A stretch of DNA of 44,162 nt from Phycisphaerae bacterium (GCA_016795005.1 JAEUIV010000016.1:1-44162), one strand, 5' to 3'; numbered from the stretch's first letter, positions 9,204 through 17,925 are shown. Made by a program: numbers and translations. Notes: a model not told the origin generated them from the letters alone.

Positions 9204-9232
9204 TTGTCTATGACCGGCGTCTTTCCTAGGGT
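9204..9232 (+). promoter_or_regulatory. sigma70-like promoter of the PAS-LuxR regulator
   Basis: TTGTCT (9204-9209), a 17-bp spacer and TAGGGT (9227-9232) sit downstream of an AT-rich stretch (about 9172-9200) that could act as an UP element. Transcription would begin near 9239, which disfavours the ATG at 9238 and supports the start at 9271. Confidence 0.5.
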
Positions 9233-9270
9233 GTTGCATGACGCGGGCCAACTCAGAAGGGGTAGATCCG

Positions 9271-9996
9271 ATGACCATCGCCATGGCAAAGTGTGAACCG
9301 ACGACGAAACCCACGAACGAGGGGATTCACCTGTGCGATGACCCGCGTTGCCTCACGTCGCTGAGGACCGTCATCGACGACATCGAATGCCCGGCGTTCG
9401 TGGCCGATGCGCAGGGGCGGTACGTGATCGCGAACCATGCGTTCGCGGAGTTGCTGGGCGTTCCTTCTGCCCGCGTGATCGGGAGCCGCATTTCTGACTG
9501 GTTCCCCGCGCCGGTGGCGGAGGAGCGGAAGCGTCTGCGAGAGCATGTCCTGCGGACGGGGCGGGCGATCCATGTGACGGACATGCTGCGCGGGCGGCGT
9601 TTCACGGGGACGGTGCGTCCGTTCGAGGCGGGGCCTCATCACGGGTGCATCTTTGTGCTGCTTCAATCTCGTCCGCCTCGGGCCGAGGAGGTCCGCGCCG
9701 GGTTCTACGCGCTGGAGTGCTTCGACCTCGGGCCGCTGTCGGCGCTGACTCCCCGCGAGTTGGAGGTGCTGCAGTTGATCGGGCAGGGACTGACGCAGCG
9801 CGAGGTGGCGGAGCGCCTTTCGCGGACGGTGAAGACGGTCGAGGCTCACCGCGCGGCGCTTGGTCGGAAGTTGGGTGCGAAGAAGAACGTTCACCTGGTG
9901 CAGGTGGCGTTCGCGGCCGGCCTGCTCGATCCGGCGGACGCGCCGCGGCCCTTGATTGCCCCCGGGGGGCTTTCGGACGCCGAGATGGATCGCTGA
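9271..9996 (+). CDS. PAS domain - LuxR-type HTH transcriptional regulator
   Basis: The protein has 241 residues. Residues about 30-132 form a PAS fold (VIDDIECPAFVADAQGRYVI, NHAFAELLGVPSARVIGSRI, then TGTVRPFE). Residues about 155-219 are a LuxR/FixJ-type helix-turn-helix with LTPRELEVLQLIGQGLTQRE, VAERLSRTVKTVEAHR and LGRKLGAKK. There is no receiver domain, so the signal is presumably sensed by the PAS domain directly (ligand or cofactor unknown). The ATG at 9271 has AAGGGG 8 nt upstream. The ATG at 9238 lies only 5 nt after the TAGGGT box and would be a leaderless alternative adding 11 residues. The target genes cannot be told from the sequence. Confidence 0.88.
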   Translation: MTIAMAKCEPTTKPTNEGIHLCDDPRCLTSLRTVIDDIECPAFVADAQGRYVIANHAFAELLGVPSARVIGSRISDWFPAPVAEERKRLREHVLRTGRAIHVTDMLRGRRFTGTVRPFEAGPHHGCIFVLLQSRPPRAEEVRAGFYALECFDLGPLSALTPRELEVLQLIGQGLTQREVAERLSRTVKTVEAHRAALGRKLGAKKNVHLVQVAFAAGLLDPADAPRPLIAPGGLSDAEMDR

Positions 9997-10037
9997 TGCG
10001 GCTTGCATGGATGTCACGGGCCGCCTAAGACTCTGCC

Positions 10038-10691
10038 GTGGAATCGCGGCAGGACAAGCGTGGCGGCGGGGGTTTCGTCAGCGGCGTGCTGCTGGGGCTG
10101 CTGGCGTTGGTGTGCGCGTGGGGGGCGTTGCGTTCCGGTTCAGCGTCGATCGCGGGGGTGGTGACGCGTGAAGCGCCGGCGGTGATCTGCCGCGCGGAGT
10201 TGAGGAGTTGGGTGGTGATTGGTCGTGGTCGGCACCTGTATCTGCAGGTGGAGTGCCCCCCGCCGTACGAGTCCCTGTCGGGGCGGATCGAGTTCACGTC
10301 GGTGATGATCCGGGACGATTACCGCTACACGCGAGACACGACGGGGCAGCCGCGGGTCGGGCGGATGCGTGGCGGGACGATCCGCCCGCCGGAGTTTGCG
10401 GGTCCGCCGGACAATCGGTTGGAGGCGGTGTACGAGTTGACACTCGATCAGGTGCGTTGCCTGCGTCGCGATCGGATGTTTGAAGCGGTGTACATGCTCG
10501 TTGGGCCGAACAGCAACGCGGCGATGCGTCGCGTGACGAGCGAGTGCGGGATCACGCTGCCCGCGGCGGTCATCGGCGGGAGCGGGCTGCTCGGCGAGTT
10601 TCCGGGGATCGACGCGGAGGTGGGGGCTGAGGTCGATTTCTCGGAGTGGGCACGCTTCGGCGTGTTGCGGCGTGGTGATGATTCGGATTGA
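10038..10691 (+). CDS. membrane-anchored protein of unknown function
   Basis: The protein has 217 residues from GTG 10038. After a short basic N-terminus (ESRQDKRGGGG), residues 12-31 form a single hydrophobic segment (FVSGVLLGLLALVCAWGALR). It is either an anchor or an uncleaved signal, with the remainder probably outside the membrane. The outer part shows alternating beta-like stretches (HLYLQVECPPP, RIEFTSVMIRDDYRY, VYELTLDQVRCLRRDRMFEA) and no motif I recognise. There is no Shine-Dalgarno; TAAGAC at 10026-10031 lies 6 nt before the GTG. The 41-bp gap after the regulator and the same strand make co-expression possible. Confidence 0.7.
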   Translation: MESRQDKRGGGGFVSGVLLGLLALVCAWGALRSGSASIAGVVTREAPAVICRAELRSWVVIGRGRHLYLQVECPPPYESLSGRIEFTSVMIRDDYRYTRDTTGQPRVGRMRGGTIRPPEFAGPPDNRLEAVYELTLDQVRCLRRDRMFEAVYMLVGPNSNAAMRRVTSECGITLPAAVIGGSGLLGEFPGIDAEVGAEVDFSEWARFGVLRRGDDSD

Positions 10692-10739
10692 TGAGGGAGC
10701 GGGCGGATTCGCGGCGTGAGTTTGCGCCGCGGTGATGGG

Positions 10740-10745
10740 TATACT
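10740..10745 (+). promoter_or_regulatory. TATACT -10 box upstream of malQ
   Basis: TATACT is a near-consensus -10 hexamer; the matching -35 region at 17-bp spacing (10717-10722, TGAGTT) is weak. A transcript starting near 10752 rules out any malQ start further upstream, such as 10716. Confidence 0.35.
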
Positions 10746-10790
10746 GCGCGTTCTTCCCGCGTGCGCGGGGCTTTGCGAGGGTTCCCGCAT

Positions 10791-12956
10791 TTGAGGGGCG
10801 CGGCTCAAGGCTACATCGGAACGTTGCGCCGTCTCGCGGGGCTGCGCGGCGTGATGACTTCGTACACGGATGCGTCCGGCGTGAAGCGTTCCGCCTCGGC
10901 GGAGACGCTGGCGCGCGTGCTCACAGCGCTCGGCTCGCCCGCGGGGACGGAGGCGCAGGCCTCCGCGTCGGAAGTCCGGCTGGTGGAAGCGCTGTCGCGT
11001 CGTCGCGTCGAGCCGGTGACGGTGGCGTGGGCCGGGACGAGCGCTTCGGCGGCGCTGTCGATCGGAGGGACCGATCGGGGGCGGGTGACGTGGGGTCTGA
11101 GGCTCGAATCGGGGGAGACGCGGGACGGCGCGTTCGAGTTGTCATCGCTCAAGTCGGGGGCTGGTCACTCGGCGCCGGGTGGCGGGGCGCGGCGCGTGAT
11201 GGTGCCGTTGCCCCCGGGGTTGCCGACGGGGTATCACCGACTGAGCCTCGGGCATGCCGGCGAGCGGTTTGATTCGATGTTGATCGTCGCTCCTCGCCGG
11301 AGTTACCGCGAGCCTCGTGCGGCGGCGGCGCGCGCGTGGGGGCTGTTCTGTCCGGCGTATTCCCTGCGTTCCGGGCGGAGTTGGGGCGTTGGTGATCTGA
11401 GCGACGTGCGTGAACTGGCGCGGTGGTCCGGTGCGCTGGGCGGGCGGGTGGTGGCGACGCTGCCGCTGCTGGCGTGCTTCCTCGGTGAGGCGCGCGGGCC
11501 TTGTGACCCGAGTCCGTACGCGCCGATCAGCCGGGTGTTCTGGAACGAACTCTTTGTCGATCCCACTCGGACGGCCGAGTTTGCGGGGTGCGAGGCGGCG
11601 AAGCGGATCGCGTCATCCTCGGCGTTTTCGCGCGAGGCGTCGCGGCTGCGGCGCGGCGCGCTCGTGGACTATCGCGAAGCGGCGAGATTGAAGCGGCGCG
11701 TGATGGAAGCGCTCGCGCGGTCGTTCTTCGATCAGGGCGGGGAGCGTTCGGAATCGTTCCGGATGTTCCTGGGAGAAAAGCCCTCGGCGCGGGAGTACGC
11801 GGTGTTTCGCGGCGTGACCGAGCGGCGCGGTGAGCCGTGGACCGATTGGCCGGTGGCGATGCGTCGCAGGCTCGTCGAGGGGGACGCGGATGCATCGGCG
11901 GTGCGGTACCACCTGTACGCGCAGTACGCCGCGTGGATGGAACTGCTGGCGACGGGGGCGGAGTTGAAGGCGGCGGGCGGCGCGATGTACCTCGACCTGC
12001 CGGTGGGGGCGTCGGGGGTCGGATTTGATGCGTGGAAGCACGGTGATTTGTTCGCGCCGTGCGCGGCGGGGGCGCCGCCCGATCCATTTTTCACGAGCGG
12101 CCAGAACTGGGGCTTTCCGCCGATGCATCCCTGGGTGTGCCGGGAAGATGGGTACGCGTACCTGCGCGAGTGTCTGCGCTCGCACATGAGGCATGCGGAG
12201 TTTCTGCGGCTGGACCATGTGATGGCGTTTCATCGGCTGTTCTGGGTGCCGGAGGGGATGTCGCCGCGTGACGGGGCGTATGTGCGATATCGGGATGAGG
12301 AGATGTACGCGGTGCTGTGCCTGGAGTCTCACCGGAGCCGGTGCCGCTTGATCGGCGAGAACCTTGGGACGGTCCCGCCGGAGGTCGGGCGGTCGCTCGC
12401 GCGGCATGGGCTGAGCGGGCTGTACGTGGCGCAGTACGAGATGAAGGAGAAGAGTCCGGCGCTGCGTCGTGTGCCGAGGGAATGTGTCGCGAGCGTGAAC
12501 ACGCACGATATGCCTCCCTTCGCGTCGATGTGGTCCGGGCGCGATGTGGGTGATCGGATCGCGCTCGGGATGCTGGACGGCGCGCGGAGGAAGCGGGAAC
12601 TGGAATCACGGAAGCGCGCCAAGGCGGCGCTGGTGGCGCGGCTCAGGAGGGAGGGGCTTCTCGCGTCGGGTGCAGCGATCGCGCCGGTGAGCCGAGTGCG
12701 GGACGCGCTGCTGCGGCACCTGGCATCGAGTGACGCGGAGCTGGTTCTCATCAACATCGAGGATCTGTGGCTGGAGACGGAGTGGCAGAACGTGCCGGGG
12801 ACGACGGGCGAACATCCGAACTGGCGGCGGAAGTTGCGATTGACGCTGGAGTCGATCAAGTCCGACGCGGGGCTGGCCCGGCTGCTGGGACGGATCGATG
12901 CGGTCCGCCGAGAAAGCAAGAGTCGAGGACGGCGCAGTCGGGGAGCGCGTCGTTGA
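10791..12956 (+). CDS. malQ: 4-alpha-glucanotransferase (amylomaltase)
   Basis: The protein has 721 residues. TTG 10791 was chosen because GCGAGGG ends 9 nt upstream, and because the conserved N-terminal block LRRLAGLRGVMTSYTDASG begins a few residues later. GH77 catalytic residues are present: nucleophile Asp475 in LRLDHVMAFHRLFWVP, acid/base Glu523 in LIGENLGTVPPEV and stabilising Asp573 in NTHDMPPFASMW. The enzyme transfers 1,4-glucan segments between maltodextrins in the cytoplasm (glycogen/maltodextrin metabolism). The basic tail (RRESKSRGRRSRGARR) is encoded within a 101-bp convergent overlap with ispE, so the last 33 codons share DNA with the end of ispE. Confidence 0.93.
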   Translation: MRGAAQGYIGTLRRLAGLRGVMTSYTDASGVKRSASAETLARVLTALGSPAGTEAQASASEVRLVEALSRRRVEPVTVAWAGTSASAALSIGGTDRGRVTWGLRLESGETRDGAFELSSLKSGAGHSAPGGGARRVMVPLPPGLPTGYHRLSLGHAGERFDSMLIVAPRRSYREPRAAAARAWGLFCPAYSLRSGRSWGVGDLSDVRELARWSGALGGRVVATLPLLACFLGEARGPCDPSPYAPISRVFWNELFVDPTRTAEFAGCEAAKRIASSSAFSREASRLRRGALVDYREAARLKRRVMEALARSFFDQGGERSESFRMFLGEKPSAREYAVFRGVTERRGEPWTDWPVAMRRRLVEGDADASAVRYHLYAQYAAWMELLATGAELKAAGGAMYLDLPVGASGVGFDAWKHGDLFAPCAAGAPPDPFFTSGQNWGFPPMHPWVCREDGYAYLRECLRSHMRHAEFLRLDHVMAFHRLFWVPEGMSPRDGAYVRYRDEEMYAVLCLESHRSRCRLIGENLGTVPPEVGRSLARHGLSGLYVAQYEMKEKSPALRRVPRECVASVNTHDMPPFASMWSGRDVGDRIALGMLDGARRKRELESRKRAKAALVARLRREGLLASGAAIAPVSRVRDALLRHLASSDAELVLINIEDLWLETEWQNVPGTTGEHPNWRRKLRLTLESIKSDAGLARLLGRIDAVRRESKSRGRRSRGARR

Positions 12957-13785
12957 GCGCGGTGATGTGTCGCGGGAGTTCGCCGGAGTCGATGATGGCG
13001 AAGAGCGTGCTGCCGCTGCCCGTGACGTGGACGGGTTGCCCGATGGCTCGTGCCGCGACGGCGCGGGTGTGTGCCAGGCGTGGTTCGATGGTCTCCGCGG
13101 CGAGCGCGAGGTCGTTGAAGAGCGATTCGGCGCGAGGGGCGGCGAGCGCCATGTTTCGAACGGCGGTGTCGCGCATCGGTCCCGGCTTCAGTGAATCGAA
13201 GGCACGGTACACCGATCCCGTCGGGCAGCCGAAGGGAGGAAGGATGAGCACGAGGCGGCCTTCGATGGGCGGGGTCGGGACGATCGCGTCGCCGACGCCC
13301 TCGACGATGGCGGGGGTGAGCGGATCGAGGAGGAAGTATGGGACATCGCTTCCGAGCGAGAGGGCGAGCGTGTGCAGGTGGGCCGCGGGGACGCGGAGGT
13401 CGAAGAGTTCGATGAGGGCGCGGAGCATCGCGGCGGCGTCGCTTGATCCCCCGCCGAGGCCGCCGCCGACGGGGATGCGCTTGGTGAGGCGCATGGCGAT
13501 CGGGAGCGGACGGGCGACTTCGGCTTCGATCAGCCGATGTGCCCGGACGGCGAGATCCTTTTCGATTGGCCAGTCGATCGGGCTGGTCCGTGGCGCATCG
13601 TCCGCCCAGGCGGTCTCGTGCCGGCTGTGAGCGTTGTCGGCGAGGCGTGTGAGCGTCAGCGTGTCCGCGAGGTCGATCGGCGCGAACCATGAGCAGATGG
13701 GATGGAATCCGTCGGCGAGCCTGGGCGGTCCGACGGCGAGGGCGAGATTGATCTTGGCGTGGGCGGTTCGGACGACCTGTTGCAT
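12856..13785 (-). CDS. ispE: 4-diphosphocytidyl-2-C-methyl-D-erythritol kinase
   Basis: The protein has 309 residues. AHAKINLALAVG at residues 8-19 is the IspE N-terminal signature. Residues 105-117 carry the GHMP ATP-binding motif PVGGGLGGGSSDA. Near the C-terminus, VTGSGSTLFAII matches the third GHMP motif. The enzyme phosphorylates CDP-methylerythritol in the non-mevalonate isoprenoid pathway and so feeds the prenyl diphosphate synthase at 26925. The start lies 9 bp after the stop of the upstream KdsC-like gene, so the two form an operon. The 3' end overlaps malQ by 101 bp in convergent orientation. The last 20 residues (GGPHRSVPAAGPAPRRT) look like a non-conserved extension. Confidence 0.94.
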   Translation of the reverse strand: MQQVVRTAHAKINLALAVGPPRLADGFHPICSWFAPIDLADTLTLTRLADNAHSRHETAWADDAPRTSPIDWPIEKDLAVRAHRLIEAEVARPLPIAMRLTKRIPVGGGLGGGSSDAAAMLRALIELFDLRVPAAHLHTLALSLGSDVPYFLLDPLTPAIVEGVGDAIVPTPPIEGRLVLILPPFGCPTGSVYRAFDSLKPGPMRDTAVRNMALAAPRAESLFNDLALAAETIEPRLAHTRAVAARAIGQPVHVTGSGSTLFAIIDSGELPRHITALNDALPDCAVLDSCFLGGPHRSVPAAGPAPRRT

Positions 13786-13794
13786 CGGGGCCGC

Positions 13795-14769
13795 CTATTT
13801 CAAGGTGTTGCGCGGCGTGAGGCCGGCGAGCAGGATGTCGGCGAGTTCGCGGAAGGCGCCCTTTCCGCCTGGTGCTTCGAGCACGAGGTCCACGGCGGCG
13901 CGGACTTCGGGGCGGGCATCGGCGGGGCAGGCGGAGAGCGCGGCGAGGCGCATCGCCGGGAGATCGTTCACGTCGTCGCCCAAGTAGATCGCGTGCTTCG
14001 GTTCGATGTTGAGCGCCTTGCAGATGGCGGAGAAGCGCGGGGCCTTTGGCCCTTCGGCGGCGTCGGCATGGGTGATGCGAAGCATCTCGGCGCGGCGGTG
14101 GATGGACTCGCCGCTGGTGGTGGCGCTGAGCCAGGCGATGGCGATGCCCGCTTGTTGAAGGAGGTGGGCGCCGAGGCCGTCGTGGGTGTGGAAGGTGCGC
14201 TGAACTTCGGGCGCATGACCGAGTGAGACGCCGCCGTCGGTCAGCGTGCCGTCCACGTCGCAGACGACGAGTCGGATGTCCGCTCCGAGCGGGATCCTGA
14301 GCCGTGCGATGCCGAGGATCGCGGGGTGGTCGGGCGGGAGTCCCCTGGCGAGGGCGGCGGCGAAGTGAAAGGAATCGTCATCATGGATTCGTACGCGCTC
14401 GACGGTGGAAGTCTGATAGTTCGAAAGCGGTGTCGGGCCTGTGGCGCGCGGCGGCGCGAGCGGGGGCTGCTCCTTCGGTTCGAGGTCGGCGAGTGCTTTT
14501 CGGAGCGTTTCGAGCGAGACGACGGGCTGGAGCGGATCGACGTGGTGGCCTGGGGCCGACCGCGTCGCGGGGGCCGGGGGGAGGGGGTAGACGCCGTGGG
14601 CCGAGGCGAGGCCGATGATCCCCGGATCGGAGGTCATGACGGCGACGCGGTCGAGCGCCGTGGCGTGCGCGATCGCGCGGAGAGGCCAGAGGACGATCGG
14701 CACGCCGAGCATCCGTCGGCCGAGCAGTTCCGCGGGCGCGGTGGAAGCGTCGATGATGACGGAGGGCAT
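13795..14769 (-). CDS. KdsC-like HAD phosphatase fused to a shortened cytidylyltransferase-like domain
   Basis: The protein has 324 residues. The C-terminal half (about 164-324) is a C0-type HAD phosphatase like KdsC: motif I is DVDGTLTDGG with Asp171 and Asp173, motif II lies near LSATTSGES, and motif IV is GDDVNDLPAM (264-273). KdsC removes phosphate from KDO-8-phosphate, and related domains act on sialic or other nonulosonic acid phosphates. Residues 14-62 (LLGRRMLGVPIVLWPLRAIA, VAVMTSDPGIIGLASAHGV) resemble CMP-KDO/CMP-sialate cytidylyltransferases. The CTP-binding opening (RxxSKxxxxKN) and the central part of that fold are missing, so cytidylyl transfer seems unlikely. Upstream, TACACT lies 6 nt before the ATG and there is no ribosome binding site. 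Confidence 0.8.
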   Translation of the reverse strand: MPSVIIDASTAPAELLGRRMLGVPIVLWPLRAIAHATALDRVAVMTSDPGIIGLASAHGVYPLPPAPATRSAPGHHVDPLQPVVSLETLRKALADLEPKEQPPLAPPRATGPTPLSNYQTSTVERVRIHDDDSFHFAAALARGLPPDHPAILGIARLRIPLGADIRLVVCDVDGTLTDGGVSLGHAPEVQRTFHTHDGLGAHLLQQAGIAIAWLSATTSGESIHRRAEMLRITHADAAEGPKAPRFSAICKALNIEPKHAIYLGDDVNDLPAMRLAALSACPADARPEVRAAVDLVLEAPGGKGAFRELADILLAGLTPRNTLK

Positions 14770-14775
14770 CCGTGC

Positions 14776-14781
14776 AGTGTA
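14776..14781 (-). promoter_or_regulatory. leaderless-type -10 box (TACACT) of the KdsC-like/ispE operon
   Basis: TACACT on the minus strand ends 6 nt before the ATG at 14769. No Shine-Dalgarno is present and the -35 region is not recognisable. It is one of at least seven TANNNT boxes in this position in the window. Confidence 0.45.
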
Positions 14782-14839
14782 TCGGCGGAAAACGCGGCCA
14801 TCGGAGTGAGCGATGGTCGCGCGAGCATGGGAGCGTTTC

Positions 14840-16480
14840 TCAGGGAGCGCCGCAGGCGTGCCCGAAGTTGGCGAGGACGCTGGTGATATCTCCGAAGTTC
14901 ACGGCGTAGTTCCGGTCGGCGTCGCCGGCGCCGGCGCGGCCGACCTGATAGGCGTGTCCGAAGTTGGCGAGGACGCTTGTGACATCTCCGAAGTTCACGG
15001 CGCCGCTTCCGTCGGCGTCGCCGGGGCAGGGGGGCTTCGGGGTGCGTGCGATGTGGTGGAGTTTGAGGCCGGTGCTGCCGCCCGTGTCATCCTGGAGCAG
15101 TTCGAGTCGTGAGTGGCTGCCGACGGGGGTGGTCAGTCCGACGGGCTGGATGCTGAACGAAGCGACTCCCGGCACGAGGGTGCCGCCGGGGAGGGTGAAG
15201 GCGAAGGTGTTGTTGATGCCGCAGCCGACGAAGATCCAGACCGGGTTCTTCGGCTCTCCGGCGTTCTCCCAGATCTCGGCCTGGCCCACGGGGCACCGGC
15301 CGGTGATGATGGGCTTCGGCTGGCCGTCGGAGAGGAAGGTTCCCATCGGAGGCCCGATGACCGAACCATCCACGCCGTAGAGGAAGAGCATGTACCCGGT
15401 GGCGCCGTAGTCGGAGAAGTCGCACTCGAGCGTTTCCATCTCGAGGAGCGGGTTGATGACCTCGCGCCGGATGCGCTGTTCGGACGCGTCGTCGTCCGTG
15501 AGTTTCATGAGTGTGACGTGGTAGCAGCAGTTGCTGTCCTTCGAGAAGCTGATTCCGCCGTTGTTGTTGTCCTCGTTTGCGTCGGGATGTGTCGCGCCGA
15601 GATCGATGGTGGCGCCGTCCTCGCCGCTGCTGCCGAGGTTGTTGAACTTGATTCGTCGATCGTTCTCGGTGCAGCCTCCGGGGTTGACGCACTGTTCGAC
15701 CATGTGCGACCCATCCACGCCCGAGACCTCATGCCCATCGCGGAAGATGGCGGCGTCGAAGACATCGAACTGGGTCATGGTCGAGCCGGTGACGATGACG
15801 GATTCGGTGATCGCGATGTCCGGGTCCCCCGGCGGCAGGCGGTCGAAGGTGACGCCCACGCCGTTGGATCGAGTGTTGTCCCACACGGAGCCGGGGCAGA
15901 CCCACTTCATGATCTCCTCATCGCCGATCTTGACGATCTTGAGCACCGGCTGTCCGCCGCCGGGGCATCCCCACGGGTTCACCGCTCCGTCCGGCGGGAG
16001 GTTCCAGAGGAGTGTCGGCCCGGCGCCGCTTGCGTCGAAAGCGACATCGCCCGCCGCGTCGTACCCCACGATTCTCACGCTTGACGCGGCGGAGCCGGAG
16101 TAGTCAAGGATGATGTTGGTTCCCCCGCCGGGCACGCGGCTGACGGTCCATGATCCCTTGATGGTTCCGTCCCACCCCTTTCGCCGGATCGTGATTTCTT
16201 CTCCGGGAGGCATGAGTCCCGGGTCGATGCCGAGCGCGTAATCGGAGCCGAGCGTGCGGAGCTTGATTTCGACGCCGTCCTGTCCGCTGCTTCCGATGCC
16301 GGAGGATCGCACCCTTCGCCTGTCGGTCTTGGTCACGGTGGCGCTTCCAACCGGTGCGTGCTCAACTCCGCCGGCGTAGATCGTCACCGGCTGCGCTTGT
16401 GCCGCACGAGGCGGCGTGAAGGTCACGTGGAGAATAATGAATGAAACACCGCACAATCCCGGGAGTCGATTGAGGTTCAT
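14840..16480 (-). CDS. large secreted protein with duplicated dockerin-like C-terminus
   Basis: The protein has 546 residues; AAAGGA lies about 9 nt upstream of ATG 16480. Residues 1-29 are a signal peptide ending AQA. The body has no family I recognise. It contains two related 'GSSGQDGVEIKL' / 'GSSGEDGATIDLG' segments, near residues 65 and 290, suggesting an internal duplication, and scattered Cys pairs (NCCYH, VGCG). The C-terminal 62 residues carry two dockerin-like halves, PCPGDADGSGAVNFGDVTSV and GDADRNYAVNFGDITSVLAN, each ending ANFGHA. The DNA for the halves is nearly identical (49 of 52 bases, period 96 bp). It is probably exported and retained through this tail. Confidence 0.8.
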   Translation of the reverse strand: MNLNRLPGLCGVSFIILHVTFTPPRAAQAQPVTIYAGGVEHAPVGSATVTKTDRRRVRSSGIGSSGQDGVEIKLRTLGSDYALGIDPGLMPPGEEITIRRKGWDGTIKGSWTVSRVPGGGTNIILDYSGSAASSVRIVGYDAAGDVAFDASGAGPTLLWNLPPDGAVNPWGCPGGGQPVLKIVKIGDEEIMKWVCPGSVWDNTRSNGVGVTFDRLPPGDPDIAITESVIVTGSTMTQFDVFDAAIFRDGHEVSGVDGSHMVEQCVNPGGCTENDRRIKFNNLGSSGEDGATIDLGATHPDANEDNNNGGISFSKDSNCCYHVTLMKLTDDDASEQRIRREVINPLLEMETLECDFSDYGATGYMLFLYGVDGSVIGPPMGTFLSDGQPKPIITGRCPVGQAEIWENAGEPKNPVWIFVGCGINNTFAFTLPGGTLVPGVASFSIQPVGLTTPVGSHSRLELLQDDTGGSTGLKLHHIARTPKPPCPGDADGSGAVNFGDVTSVLANFGHAYQVGRAGAGDADRNYAVNFGDITSVLANFGHACGAP

Positions 16481-17025
16481 GTTGACGGTCCTTTCGTGTT
16501 ATCAGGCGTGCCCGCGAGAGGTCACAGGACGGTGCCGTCCCACATCCTGAGTTGCACGGCGTCATGAGAATCTTGCAGTCCACTTCAAAGAAGCGTGGCC
16601 GGGTTCCCATCTTCCTGTTAACTCAGGGTTTTTTGGCCGACTCCGGCGCTGCGACAACGTGGTCACTGGATCACCGGCGCAGGCGCGGATCGGAGCCTTG
16701 TATCCGGAAGGAAGAGCAACGGCCGCCCACTCATCGCGGAGCCGGTGCCGGCGGGCGCGCGACCCGAGGTCCGGCGAGGCATTCTCGGCGCGGGTCCGAA
16801 CCTGGTCTGGGCATTCCTTTTCACGAGATTCGCGGTTTGGCGGTGATTGTGTAGGCGGCTGATCGGGTCGGCTCTCCGGGCGTCGGCCGCGCAGGCGGCG
16901 ATTTGTCGAGAAAAGGAGGGGATTTGCTTGTGACGCGGCAAGTTTCGGTGCATGATGGGGTGTGTTCGGAGACTCTCTCTCGAGGGCGCGGGGCCGGGCG
17001 TCGCGCTTTATCTGAAAGGCAGCAC
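16481..17025. other. 545-bp divergent intergenic region with one candidate promoter
   Basis: This separates two divergent secreted-protein genes. On the plus strand, TTGTGA (16928-16933), a 17-bp spacer and CATGAT (16951-16956) form a fair promoter for the gene at 17026. On the minus strand no clear promoter was found. No coding sequence on either strand is convincing. Confidence 0.4.
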
Positions 17026-17925
17026 ATGATGACGCGTTCTGTCCGTTCGCTCCGCCGCGGCGCACTTTCTCTCGGGTTCGCGGCGTTGTGTCTCGCGGCG
17101 TTGCCGATGCCCGCGCGGGCGCTGAACTACATCTATGTGTGTCTCTGCTGCCGCCCCGACGGCTCGACACGCTACATCCACGGCTGGTGCGAGACCACGT
17201 GTGCATGGCTCAACGCCAACGTCCCCGCCGTCGTCGGCTGCGACACGCTGTTCACGGCGCTGATCATTCATCCGTCGAGCGGCGTGGGGGACGGTTTCGC
17301 CCCGGCCTTTGACCGCGCTGTTCCGCTGGGCGGCGCGGTGCAGGATCCCGGCGGGACATCGCCGGACGTCCGCATCGTCAGCAGTTACTACCCGGCCTCG
17401 GACCCGTTCACGCCCGGCGCCTTTGCCACTCGCTTCTTCGCCATCCGCACGACGGGCGGCGCCCGCGCCGTGAATCAATACGCCGCGGTTGACATCGCCG
17501 TCACCGGGCTGAACCCGCTGGGGGTGTGCGCGCTGAACTCCTCGGTCGTCGGTGGTGAGCCGATCACCAACCCCTTTGACGGATCGCCCATCGGGCTGGT
17601 CGGGACGGGCGACGCGAGCATCGTGATCCAGACGCACGACGGCGGATCACCCCCCACGCTGATTGAAACGCGGGTCATCCCGATTGTCTTCGCCTCGCTC
17701 GCCTGGCAGGATGCGCTCGCGCTGCCGCCGATGTGCGCGGGCGATTGCAATCGCAGCGGCGCGGTCACGTTCGCGGACGTGACGACGACGCTGGCGAACT
17801 TCAACCATTCGTACCCGCTGGGCGTGATGATGCCCGGCGACGCGAACGGCGACCGCGTGGTCAACTTCAGCGACGTGACGACCATCCTTGCGAACTTCGG
17901 GGCCGTGTGCGGCACGACGCCGTAA
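17026..17925 (+). CDS. secreted protein with dockerin-like C-terminus, function unknown
   Basis: The protein has 299 residues. Of two adjacent ATGs, the first (17026) has AAAGG about 7 nt upstream. Residues 1-30 are a signal peptide (RRGALSLGFAALCLAALPMP then ARA). The mature start is Cys-rich (YVCLCCRPDG, GWCETTCAWL, VGCD), suggesting disulfides. The middle is beta-rich with no recognised family. Residues about 238-299 form a double dockerin-like end, with CAGDCNRSGAVTFADVTTTL and GDANGDRVVNFSDVTTILAN. It is one of five proteins in the window with this type of tail. Confidence 0.8.
   Translation: MMTRSVRSLRRGALSLGFAALCLAALPMPARALNYIYVCLCCRPDGSTRYIHGWCETTCAWLNANVPAVVGCDTLFTALIIHPSSGVGDGFAPAFDRAVPLGGAVQDPGGTSPDVRIVSSYYPASDPFTPGAFATRFFAIRTTGGARAVNQYAAVDIAVTGLNPLGVCALNSSVVGGEPITNPFDGSPIGLVGTGDASIVIQTHDGGSPPTLIETRVIPIVFASLAWQDALALPPMCAGDCNRSGAVTFADVTTTLANFNHSYPLGVMMPGDANGDRVVNFSDVTTILANFGAVCGTTP

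Noticed and set aside
10716..10790. An upstream ATG start for malQ at 10716
   Set aside because: It precedes the TATACT -10 box and lacks a ribosome binding site; TTG 10791 has GAGGG at good spacing and leads into the conserved N-terminus.
16562..17206. A 214-codon minus-strand frame in the 16481-17025 gap
   Set aside because: Arg/Pro/Ser-rich shadow that overlaps the signal-peptide region of the real plus-strand gene; no motif or ribosome binding site.
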